Part shown: piece by piece, positions 27,021-34,836 of the stretch
How positions within the stretch are numbered: the stretch's first letter is position 1
Layout: each line of letters opens with the position of its first letter
DNA from: Brevibacillus migulae
GTDB taxonomy: Bacteria; Bacillota; Bacilli; Brevibacillales; Brevibacillaceae
Length of the DNA: 64,000 nt
NCBI RefSeq assembly: GCF_004521915.1
Contig: NZ_SDKD01000010.1
Location: forward strand, 68,213-132,212
Direction: 5' to 3'
Translations under genes and position numbers: made by a program
Notes under the pieces: generated by a model
Told to the model about the DNA's origin: nothing
The model's database searches: none
Seen by the model: the letters and a program-made list of their open reading frames with translations, nothing else

Positions 27021-27329
27021 TTATTGCTGGAGTGAGAGCTTCGTCCCCAATATTTCACTTGGACTATACAAGGTAAAACCGGAGCCGGGTTGATATTGCA
27101 ACGTCAGTTCATCCCCCATATAGAGGATCGTCGGTTCATTCATGCAGAATGGAATCCCGTCTTGTTCAATTACCTGATCTGTCTCGCTGATGCGATCCAG
27201 GGACAGACGGACATCATATGTACAGCCGCATCCACCTGATAGAACAGCGTCAATCCGTATCGCTTGTCCCTCGGGATAAATGAAAGTATGTAGGTAATCC
27301 AGTGCTGGTTGCTTGAGTGTTATTTTCAT
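27021..27329 (-). CDS. HesB/IscA-like protein (iron-sulfur biosynthesis family)
   Basis: The 102-residue protein fits the A-type iron-sulfur or HesB-like fold in Bacillus (YneR group): an N-terminal helix region, then GGCGCTYDVRL and a C-terminal LYMGDELTLQYQPGSGFTLYSPSE. Only the CGC pair of cysteines is present, with a further Cys in PFCMNEP, so canonical A-type cluster ligands are incomplete. Its role in cluster delivery is uncertain. Confidence 0.75.
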   Translation of the reverse strand: MKITLKQPALDYLHTFIYPEGQAIRIDAVLSGGCGCTYDVRLSLDRISETDQVIEQDGIPFCMNEPTILYMGDELTLQYQPGSGFTLYSPSEILGTKLSLQQ

Positions 27330-27394
27330 GGGACACCTCCAGATTTCTCTATTTTATACCATTTTGCGGATAAGCACGATGAATTTAGTCAGGC

Positions 27395-27434
27395 AAAAAA
27401 GGAACCCACACATCCTCTGCAAAGGACGTGTGGG
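27395..27434 (-). terminator. terminator at the left edge of the AT-rich island
   Basis: CCCACAC-TCCT pairs with AGGA-GTGTGGG around a 6-base loop. On the minus strand a T-run (TTCCTTTTTT) follows. Confidence 0.88.
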
Positions 27435-27463
27435 CTGATCCATTGATCACTCTGGTTCCAAGT

Positions 27464-28228
27464 CTATATAAAACTCGCACACTTGATTCGTATACCGTAC
27501 ATTTTACCGATTTCCTTTACATTGTGAACAGGTCCAACCAACTCTGTTACATCTATATCTTCAACATCATGCACCGGCTCTAGAGGTCTTGTTTGGCCCA
27601 TTGCTGTATGACCATTTGCAGGAAAATAAGCCGTCGATAGATTAGAATCCAACGATGAATACCATACATATGTTTCATCTATCAGGGGAGCATCCTTTAA
27701 TATCCCTGTACTGGTAAATGCGTTTGACGGGAGTGCAGGTGCTATATAATACCATAAATCAAACTTACGCTCTGCTTCATCAGTCATCTTGGTATCGTAA
27801 CTCACCAAGAAGAAGGCTTTTGTATCATCATATTTGTTTAAGTTTACTTTCTTCGCAAATCTAACGTAGAATTCATAAGCTTCCTCGGGTTTAGAAGGAT
27901 AATCTTTACCGTGAATAATAATTATCGTGGTAGTATCAGAATCCCAGGTACCCGTATTAGTTTCAAAGTGTGGTGGTTCCCCCTTCCAAACGGTCCTTTG
28001 AGGGTTTCAATGTCGACTTATTTGCGGCTTGGGATCACGCTTCAATTCCCCACTTACTTGCTCCCATACCTTCTGGATTAGCTCGACAGGTAACTGTTGT
28101 GCCTCAACCAACATCGGATGAATTGCTGTGTTATATTCAATGACGCGATGAATTGTGCGGACCCCAACGTCCATTAATTCGAAATGACAACCTGGAGTGG
28201 TATTAGCTAAATCGATTTGCAGTTTCGG
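27464..28228 (-). pseudogene. interrupted open frame of unknown function (one in-frame TGA)
   Basis: Two open segments lie in the same frame, separated only by a TGA at 28007-28009. The upstream one (28228-28010) encodes QIDLANTTPGCHFELMDVG and a helical run ending SGELKRDPKPQISRH, with an ATG available at 28174. The downstream one (28006-27464) has no good start until 27808 but encodes convincing protein from its beginning: WKGEPPHFETNTGTWDSD, then HGKDYPSKPEEAYEFYVRF and an acidic, beta-rich tail. I recognise no family. It could be one nonsense-mutated gene or two fragments brought together; codon composition is AT-rich compared with the flanks. Confidence 0.5.
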
Positions 28229-28474
28229 TCACGTGTTGAAGGGTCTGTTTTCCTTCTTTTCCAGTTTCCCAAGATCAAACATCTGCTTACTTTGCTCCTT
28301 ATCAACACATTGTTTGCCATATAAACCCTATCATTTGCATAGCCATTCTTTTATTAATGCAGCAACTGTAATACTAAATATTAATGACCAAAATTTCCCA
28401 TGACTTTCAGTTCATTTACAATATTACCCATTAATGCAATTATTATGTTGAAACTATGAAAAGGAGGATTTAGA

Positions 28475-29047
28475 ATGTTTAGTCGCTCTAAATTTTTTGC
28501 AATCGGTTTATTTTCAGTAGTTTCCACTCTTTCCTTTTTAACAACTAATGCATATGCTGAATATCTTAACGGTAAATGGGATGACTCAATTATTCATTAC
28601 GAGGATGTGAATCTTGACAGCAAGTATTCAGATGTTTTGTGGACAGCCGTTGATAAATGGAATGGTATTACCTCCGAAATGAATATTTATCCTGCCGACA
28701 CAGGCGACGATGTCCGAATTGAAGTCAAGCATCTTTCAAGAGACGCAGATAATCAACTTGGCTGGAACGGAACGTATGGTCTGGGGCTACCATATGATGA
28801 AGATGGGAATTTAGACCAAGACCCATACGATCATGCAGAAGTAATTCTTGTGCGATATATGTGTGATGATCTTGATGAAGATGATACAATCAACGCCATC
28901 ACTCACGAATTTGGACATGTTCTTGGTCTTGCTCATACAACCAAAGCAAGGACAGATTCAATTATGGATGAAGATGATGTTTTTGATTGGGACATTGATG
29001 GTCCAACCAGTTACGATGAGAATAACCTGGAAGATCTTTATGAGTAA
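28475..29047 (+). CDS. secreted matrixin-like zinc metalloprotease
   Basis: The 190-residue protein has a signal peptide ending in NAYA, then a compact catalytic domain with HEFGHVLGLAH, the HExxHxxGxxH zinc motif of metzincins, at about residues 144-154. SIMDED is the Met-turn. An Asp-rich stretch (YDEDGNLDQDPYDHAE) could bind calcium. No pro-domain with a cysteine switch is visible, so it is a minimal matrixin. The ribosome site AAGGAGG is strong. A membrane-anchored protein of unknown function follows 23 bases downstream. The gene is clearly richer in A and T than the neighbouring chromosome, suggesting transfer. Confidence 0.85.
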   Translation: MFSRSKFFAIGLFSVVSTLSFLTTNAYAEYLNGKWDDSIIHYEDVNLDSKYSDVLWTAVDKWNGITSEMNIYPADTGDDVRIEVKHLSRDADNQLGWNGTYGLGLPYDEDGNLDQDPYDHAEVILVRYMCDDLDEDDTINAITHEFGHVLGLAHTTKARTDSIMDEDDVFDWDIDGPTSYDENNLEDLYE

Positions 29048-29070
29048 TCTTTTGAAAGGAGAGGATTGGA

Positions 29071-29664
29071 TTGAAAAAAAAGTATGGATTTATCATTACA
29101 GCAGCATTAATTGTTGGAATTGGTACCGCGTGGGGCTATCAAGAATATAACCAGCGAGACTCTCATGGATATGCCTTAACCAAGACCTACAAATCCATCG
29201 ACGAATCAGTAGAAAATTCAAAGTTAATCATAAATGGAACGATAGCCAGTGACTTTTCAGAAGAAAAAGTAGGAGAGCTTGTTTATCAAGTTTACGATGT
29301 TAAGGTAAATAAGATTTACAACAATGATTTCGATAAAGAAATCAAAGAAGGCGACACAATTCAAATGTATCGGTTAATTGGCTATGATACAGGGAAAGAC
29401 ATAGCCAAGATCGTTAGTAATAAGGCTAAAAAGATTGACAATGGAGACTATCTGTTTTTCCTAAACGGTGGGTACTCCGAAACTCTCAAAAAAGAAATTC
29501 TAAGCCCGAACACACCAAACCAACTATTTAAAGTGGAAGATGCGAATAAATCCCTTTCAGCTCAATCCAACTCCACTGAGTATAAGGACGTACTCGAATC
29601 AGACGCCATTCCAAAAATAACTGAAACTGAATTAATGAAAGCTATAGACAAGGCGAAGAAATAG
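29071..29664 (+). CDS. membrane-anchored or secreted protein of unknown function, partner of the matrixin
   Basis: The 197-residue product begins at TTG with a lysine-rich start and one hydrophobic helix (residues about 6-22, FIITAALIVGIGTAWGY) that could be an uncleaved anchor. The rest is an extracellular domain with beta-strand character (KLIINGTIASDF, LVYQVYDVKVNKIYNN, DTIQMYRLIG, GDYLFFLNGGY), and a lysine-rich tail. The SKLIINGTI...VYDVKVNKI pattern resembles small secreted beta domains of Bacillus but no named family is recognised. It is co-oriented and close to the matrixin gene, so it may be a substrate, inhibitor or folding partner. Confidence 0.75.
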   Translation: MKKKYGFIITAALIVGIGTAWGYQEYNQRDSHGYALTKTYKSIDESVENSKLIINGTIASDFSEEKVGELVYQVYDVKVNKIYNNDFDKEIKEGDTIQMYRLIGYDTGKDIAKIVSNKAKKIDNGDYLFFLNGGYSETLKKEILSPNTPNQLFKVEDANKSLSAQSNSTEYKDVLESDAIPKITETELMKAIDKAKK

Positions 29665-29991
29665 AATCTACAGTTGACATCTTCATATATGGAGATGTCA
29701 ATTTGCGTTCGGTCATAAAAAAAGCGTTAGTCATGGACGAGAACTAAAAGGACCTAGACTACCGCTCTTTCGAATGTTCCCTTTCACATCTTACATCATT
29801 GTCCGTTGGAACCGACCATTAATGCGGGCGGTGAGACTCAAATTCGCACGGGTTTCACCAGTACCCCCTGAAATTGGTCTTCTCTCCCACTTGAGAGGTA
29901 ACTTTTGGTAGCTGTCAGACCGCCATCTAACAGCTCACAATTGAGTGAGGAACTAGCATTCTCATTGGTTAAATCTCATATAGATAAATTG
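29665..29991. other. gene-free, hairpin-rich stretch
   Basis: No coding frame is supported. Several short inverted repeats are packed together: TTGACATCT/AGATGTCAA (29674-29702), GGTGAGAC/GTTTCACC (29830-29859), CTCTC/GAGAG (29882-29897), AGCTGT/ACAGCT (29910-29935) and CTCAC/GTGAG (29934-29949). Two of these overlap and would be mutually exclusive. It may be a structured RNA or the relic of a mobile element. Confidence 0.4.
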
Positions 29992-30044
29992 AAACAGCGG
30001 CGAAACTAAGACCTGAAAATAAAGTCTTAGAATCGCCGCTGTTT
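29992..30044. repeat. long symmetrical hairpin
   Basis: AAACAGCGGCGA pairs exactly with TCGCCGCTGTTT, then an AA/AA internal loop, then CTAAGAC pairs with GTCTTAG around an 11-base loop. It is a 53-base near-perfect stem with no T-run directly after it on the plus strand. It may be a terminator, a small repeat element, or the end of a mobile element. Confidence 0.7.
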
Positions 30045-30165
30045 GACTAAGATAACGATGTGCGTAAGTGAATTAAATTAGTAGAAGTTTAGTATCCCCC
30101 TATCGACGTATATGTTTCTGAAACCTTAAGAAACTTAGTTACCAACCAATTTGATTAGATATTAC

Positions 30166-30573
30166 TCAATTAGAGTTCATATTACTGAAATCCTCTGCGG
30201 CTTCACGAACTTCTTCATTAGACGATTTCATCCCCTCATTTATATACAAATTTAGTAAATTTGTTAATTGTGCCTCGTCTAATAGTTCAAGGAAGCGCCT
30301 GTATTCCCATTCGTCTTCAAGAGTGATTGCCTTATCTGTAACAGAAGGGAGATGCTGGTTTAACCAATCAGAAGGGATTGTTTTCAACTGTTTTCTTGCT
30401 AACATGATAGGTGCACTATTTTGACCTACACACGCAAATTGCACTAATAGTGTAAGTATTTTTAAACTTGTACTGAGTGGTAAACTACGAATGTTTGAGA
30501 TATTATTGTATGCATTTGGTGATATTTCGTTAACTTTTTCACGCAAAAATAACTCATATGTTCCCTCTATCAT
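30166..30573 (-). CDS. putative immunity protein of the adjacent toxin-like gene
   Basis: The 135-residue protein is mainly helical (SLPLSTSLKILTLLVQFACVGQ, EWEYRRFLELLDEAQLTNLL, NEEVREAAEDFSN), which suggests a HEAT-like fold. Its ATG lies 7 bases after GGAGG and overlaps the end of the toxin-like frame by 20 bases. In polymorphic toxin systems a small gene so placed is usually the cognate immunity gene. No enzyme motif is visible. The immunity role is inferred only from gene order. Confidence 0.6.
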   Translation of the reverse strand: MIEGTYELFLREKVNEISPNAYNNISNIRSLPLSTSLKILTLLVQFACVGQNSAPIMLARKQLKTIPSDWLNQHLPSVTDKAITLEDEWEYRRFLELLDEAQLTNLLNLYINEGMKSSNEEVREAAEDFSNMNSN

Positions 30574-31501
30574 TTTTTACCTCCATATCTCCAGGCCAAT
30601 GATTTAAACCATCATAGTCATCAGCTATCACGGCTAAACCGTCGGGCAACTCTGTGCCTTTCGGAAGGATGTAATAATGTCCAGTCAGAGATGATTTACT
30701 GATATCACCTAGATTAGAAGCCCCCAAAGGCAAGGGAGGTAACTCTGGCCCAACAATACTATCAACATCAGGAACTTTGGAGTCTTGGAGAGGACGTGCT
30801 CCTCTTGGACCCGAGGCGTTTCCAAAAGTATAAAGATCAACTTGAGTTTCATCATCATCATTAAACAAGTCATCCAAAGTCTTCGCAGCTATCCTGAATA
30901 GTTTACCACCTTTCTTGAAAATACGAGTAGGCGCTATTCTATCGGTTGCTTTATCATAAATCACTACATCGCCTCTAAATAGAAACGCTGCAAATTTACC
31001 TTACTTATCTCTGTTATTCGCTACACTAACATTTACATAATGCAGTAATTGAGGAGTAATTTTTCCTTTTTCACCAAGAGGTTCCGCAGTGTCGTTCCAG
31101 CTTGTATTAAGGCCAACATGAACACTTCGATTGAGTACTACTTCAAAAGCAATTACAGACAGAAGAAAATCTTCATTGTACCTACCATCAATTGGTCCTT
31201 CGTAAAATTCCATATCTGTCAAGCCTTCTTGAACTCTACGAATGTCACTCGAAAGAATCTCTTTATTATATTGTTCAATTAGGTACTGGATGTCGTACTC
31301 TTCATTTAGAATAGTATTCGCAACAGTAATCGGAATATTAATTGGATATTTTTCTTTCTGATCACCATGTGCAACAATTTGGACATAGTATAGGCCACTT
31401 TCAGCAAATCGACCAGGGGTATCCTTTGTGTAAATATCATTCCATGAAAATTGGTGGTAAGTAGCAGCTCCGTTTGTTCGACTCTCCTCGTTGACTGGCA
31501 T
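30554..31501 (-). pseudogene. remnant of a polymorphic-toxin-like gene: Ig-like, peptidoglycan-binding-like and C-terminal toxin-like regions
   Basis: Two frames of the same phase, 31501-31001 and 31000-30554, are separated by a single TAA at 31001-31003. The upstream 166-residue part has a FlgD-Ig-like strand pattern (FSWNDIY to GLYYVQIVAHG) and then DIRRVQEGLTDMEFYEGPIDG, which resembles a peptidoglycan-binding repeat. The downstream part reads on at once (GKFAAFLFRGDVVIYD) into FGNASGPRGARP and a tail GHYYILPKGTELPDGLAVIAD like the C-terminal domains of some secreted toxins. There is no signal peptide, and the frame is closed just upstream of 31501, so the N-terminus is lost as well. A GTG at 30964 could still start the toxin part alone. 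Confidence 0.55.
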
Positions 31502-31578
31502 CCCAGTTTATAAGACTTGAATTCTTTACTCCAGAGATATTCCTGGTGAATATGATTCATCTGTTTCGAAGCTTCCAA
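31502..31578 (-). pseudogene. 5' stub of a gene cut off by the island
   Basis: An AAAAGGAGG ribosome site (31590-31598) just after the acyl-CoA ligase stop leads into a TTG at 31578 giving MEASKQMNHIHQEYLWSKEF. The composition changes to the AT-rich island type near 31500 and the frame then reads as a shadow of the toxin remnant. The simplest reading is that an operon gene downstream of the ligase lost all but its first 25 or so codons when the island entered. Confidence 0.4.
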
Positions 31579-31608
31579 ACTGGCTGCAGCCTCCTTTTCG
31601 TTTACCTG

Positions 31609-33183
31609 TTAATCCGGCTGCTTGCTAAGCTCTTGATATTGAATCCGCAGCTCCCGTTTGAGAATTTTGCCACTCGGATTTCGGGGCAAACGGTCTACGA
31701 CTACCGCATGCTTCGGTGCCTTGTAGGAGGACAGACGATCTTTGCAAAAGGCAAGGATTTCATCCGGCGTCAAGAGCTCATTGGCCTTTGGCACGACGAC
31801 GGCGGTCACCGCCTCGATCCAGTAAGGATGGGGGACTCCAATGACGGCCACCTCCGATACTTTCGGGTGCTCGTAGATGGTCTCTTCCACTTCCCTGCTG
31901 GAGACGTTTTCTCCCCCGGATTTAATCATGTCTTTTTTGCGATCCACAATCGTGATGTAGCCTTCCTTATCCATCACCCCCAAGTCGCCGCTATGGAACC
32001 AGCCATCCGCGAAAGCCGCCTCCGTTTTCTCTTCATCACGGAAGTAGCCCAGCATGGCATGACTCGTCCGGTGCACGATTTCCCCTACTTCCCCCCGCGG
32101 CACTTCATTTCCATAATCATCCACGATCCGGGTCTCCACATTGAGCGCAGGCTTTCCGGCCGATCCCGCCTTGCGCAGCTGGTCTTTTGGCTTCAGTACG
32201 GTTGCCAGCGGGGAGACTTCGGTTTGCCCGTAAAAATTGTAAAAATCGGCGTGCGGGAGACGGCTGTTGACTTCCTTCAAGATCTCGACTGGCATAATGG
32301 CCGCGCCATAGTAGCATTTTTTCAACGAGGACAGGTCACGGGCAGAAAATTCCGGGGAACGAAGCAAGGCGATCCAGACCGTAGGAGGACAAAACAATTG
32401 CGTTGCCCCGAACTTCTCGACAGTCTCCAGCATGAGCGTGGGAGTTGCTTGCTCCAAAATAATCCCGCTGCCGCCAAGATAGATGTAGGGGCCGAGGAAG
32501 CAATGCAGCTGTGCGCAATGAAAGAGCGGCAGCGCATGGACAGCTACGTCATCTTCGGTCATATCCCCGGCAATGATCGTACTGACATATTCGGAAATCA
32601 GATTTTTATGGGTGAGCATGACACCTTTTGGCTTTGATTCCGTTCCGCTCGTATACAGGATTTGCACGACATCATCGTCCGCGAGCTCTACATCCGGTGC
32701 CGTCGCGGGATAGGTCGCGATCAACTCCCGGAATGGCATCCATTCGCCCGTAGGCAACGAGGGATGGGAAATGATCGATCGCAATTGCGGCTGTGCGCCG
32801 GAGAGAGCTACTGCTTGCTCAGCAATGGAGAGAAACTCCGGCGATACAAAGCAAACGCTTACATCGGCATGCCGCAAAATGTAGGCGATGTCCTCCGCGT
32901 TCAGCATGTAATTGATCGGCACCATGATCAGTCCTGCCTTGGCCAGGGCAAAGGTTAAAATGGCGAAGTCCATGGAGTTGCGCGAGAGCACGGCTGCCCG
33001 CTCCCCTTTCTGCAAGCCTCTGGCTGCAATCGCCTGTGCAGCCTGATTCACGATGGTGTCCAATTGCTCGTATGTAAGACTTTCCTCCTCAAAGCGCAAG
33101 GCCAGCTTTTCAGGAAATCGTCCCCTGCTTTTCTCCAGGATATCGCCCAAAGTCTGGCGGCGTGCCCGCTGAATTCCACCCAT
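31609..33183 (-). CDS. acyl-CoA synthetase / AMP-dependent ligase
   Basis: The 524-residue protein has the adenylate-forming motifs: P-loop YTSGTESKPKGVMLTH, NFYGQTEVSP, DGWFHSGDLGVMDKEGYITIVDRKKDMIKSGG (shown here in separate short parts: DGWFHSGDLG and DRKKDMIKSGG), and the C-terminal lysine in NPSGKILKRELR. It activates a carboxylic acid, probably a medium- or long-chain fatty acid, to its CoA ester. ATG 33183 was chosen because AAGGAGG lies 7 bases upstream. It heads an operon whose next gene seems truncated by the island. Confidence 0.92.
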   Translation of the reverse strand: MGGIQRARRQTLGDILEKSRGRFPEKLALRFEEESLTYEQLDTIVNQAAQAIAARGLQKGERAAVLSRNSMDFAILTFALAKAGLIMVPINYMLNAEDIAYILRHADVSVCFVSPEFLSIAEQAVALSGAQPQLRSIISHPSLPTGEWMPFRELIATYPATAPDVELADDDVVQILYTSGTESKPKGVMLTHKNLISEYVSTIIAGDMTEDDVAVHALPLFHCAQLHCFLGPYIYLGGSGIILEQATPTLMLETVEKFGATQLFCPPTVWIALLRSPEFSARDLSSLKKCYYGAAIMPVEILKEVNSRLPHADFYNFYGQTEVSPLATVLKPKDQLRKAGSAGKPALNVETRIVDDYGNEVPRGEVGEIVHRTSHAMLGYFRDEEKTEAAFADGWFHSGDLGVMDKEGYITIVDRKKDMIKSGGENVSSREVEETIYEHPKVSEVAVIGVPHPYWIEAVTAVVVPKANELLTPDEILAFCKDRLSSYKAPKHAVVVDRLPRNPSGKILKRELRIQYQELSKQPD

Positions 33184-33261
33184 GACCATTCCTCCTTGGC
33201 TCATTTCTTCCATTATACACGCAATTAACTGTATAATAAGTAAATTCTGACATTGATAAAC

Positions 33262-33289
33262 AAAAAAAAGCATGCCGATTCAGGCATGC
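33262..33289 (-). terminator. terminator of the MATE gene
   Basis: GGCATGC pairs with GCATGCC over a 6-base loop, followed on the minus strand by eight T residues. Confidence 0.9.
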
Positions 33290-33304
33290 CTTTTCCCAAC
33301 TTTT

Positions 33305-34687
33305 TTATACATCGGCCACATGTACCGCCGGTTTCACCAACGCTTTTTTCTCCCACGCTCTGCTCCTCCAGCGAATATACATCATGACGCCACGCACCCA
33401 CTCATCAATCGCAAAGGCGATCCAGAATCCCAAAAGTCCCATCTCAAAGTGAATCCCCAGCAGATAGGACACCGGCACGGATATTCCCCACATCGAGAGA
33501 ATTCCCATCACCACCGGAAACTGTGCGTCTCCGGCTGCACGCAGCGAATTGATGACGACCAGATTAAACGTCCTGCCTGGCTCCAGAACAATACAGCTCA
33601 ATAGCAAAATGCCGCCTAGCTGGATGATGGCCGAGTTATCCGTGAAGATCCCGATCAATGGCTCCCTGAGCAGTGCGACTGCCAAGACGACAACGATCGT
33701 CACGGTAAAGCTGACTTGCAGGCTGCGGATCAGCTGCTTGTAGGCTTCTTTGATCTTTCCGGCGCCGATCAAATGACCGACGAGAATTTCCGTTCCCTGT
33801 CCGATCGCCAGGCTGAACAGCAAGACAAAGTACATGATGTTTTGCGTGTAGATTTTGGTAGCTAATGCAGACGCTCCCAATGTGGCAATGAAAGCTGTGC
33901 ACATGATTTGGCTGCTTTCGTAGGAAAGATGCTCCCCCGCCGATGGGATGCCAATTTTCAGGATGTTGCGAAGATGAGCGGCTTTCCATTTGATATAGTC
34001 CACCCATTCGATTTTCACCGGAACTCTCCGATACAGCAGCACCATCATGACGACCGTTGCCAAACCACGACTGATCACGGTGGAGATTGCCACCCCTGTG
34101 ACGCCTAGCTGCGGTACTCCCCATGCGCCGAAAATGAACAAATAGTTCCCGACCACGTGGATCACGTTCATCCCAATCGAGACGAGCATCGCGTCCCGCG
34201 TGTAGCCATTCGCACGGATGATCGCCGAAGCTGTGCTGAGGATCGCTTGGAAAAACAGGGTCGACCCTACGATGGCTAAATAATGGCTGGCATCGCCCAA
34301 CAGCTGCGTTGGAACATCCATCAAGCTTAGCAATTGGGTAGAAAATAGGATAAAGACCAGACTGATTACCAATCCCCAGAGAAAATTCAACGTAATGGAT
34401 GCAGCGGAAATTTGCCCGACTTCATTCACTCGTTTTGCCCCAAGGTACTGAGCGACCACGACCGCTGATCCAATCGCTACAAAGTTAAACATGACAATCG
34501 CCATCGAAATGATCTGATTGGACAACCCGACCGCTGCCACCGCATCATCCGAGACATGGGCCAGCATAAAGGTATCTGCCATCCCCATCAGCATCATCAG
34601 AAAAAATTCGACCAGAATGGGCCAACTCAATGAGAACAAGGTCAGTTTCTCACCAAGCTCCTTTTTTTCCACCTCTGGGTGACTCAT
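33305..34687 (-). CDS. MATE-family efflux transporter
   Basis: The 460-residue protein has twelve hydrophobic helices with the twofold MATE arrangement, opening with SWPILVEFFLMMLMGMADTF, a typical MATE helix 1, and VAAVGLSNQI. It should exchange Na+ or H+ for cationic drugs or metabolites. The ATG at 34687 lies 7 bases after GGAGGGG. It is a single-gene unit. Confidence 0.92.
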   Translation of the reverse strand: MSHPEVEKKELGEKLTLFSLSWPILVEFFLMMLMGMADTFMLAHVSDDAVAAVGLSNQIISMAIVMFNFVAIGSAVVVAQYLGAKRVNEVGQISAASITLNFLWGLVISLVFILFSTQLLSLMDVPTQLLGDASHYLAIVGSTLFFQAILSTASAIIRANGYTRDAMLVSIGMNVIHVVGNYLFIFGAWGVPQLGVTGVAISTVISRGLATVVMMVLLYRRVPVKIEWVDYIKWKAAHLRNILKIGIPSAGEHLSYESSQIMCTAFIATLGASALATKIYTQNIMYFVLLFSLAIGQGTEILVGHLIGAGKIKEAYKQLIRSLQVSFTVTIVVVLAVALLREPLIGIFTDNSAIIQLGGILLLSCIVLEPGRTFNLVVINSLRAAGDAQFPVVMGILSMWGISVPVSYLLGIHFEMGLLGFWIAFAIDEWVRGVMMYIRWRSRAWEKKALVKPAVHVADV

Positions 34688-34797
34688 GTTTTGCCCCTCC
34701 ACTCTTCTCTCTTTTGCTCAAAACAGTCATGAACAAACAATAAAGGAAAGCGCTAAACCAATCAAGATCATTTTCGATAAAAAATAAGTTCCCCAAA

Positions 34798-34828
34798 AGA
34801 AAAAGGCATCCCCCGCGGATACCTTTTT
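34798..34828 (-). terminator. terminator of the aspartokinase gene
   Basis: AAAAAGGTATCC pairs with GGATGCCTTTTT (one G-T pair). The T-run follows on the minus strand. Confidence 0.85.
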
Positions 34829-34836
34829 CCTGAATC

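Noticed and set aside
29821..29870. tRNA- or group II intron-like segment in the island
   Set aside because: One stem and a TTCGCAC-like run look suggestive, but neither a cloverleaf nor a domain V with its reverse transcriptase could be drawn.
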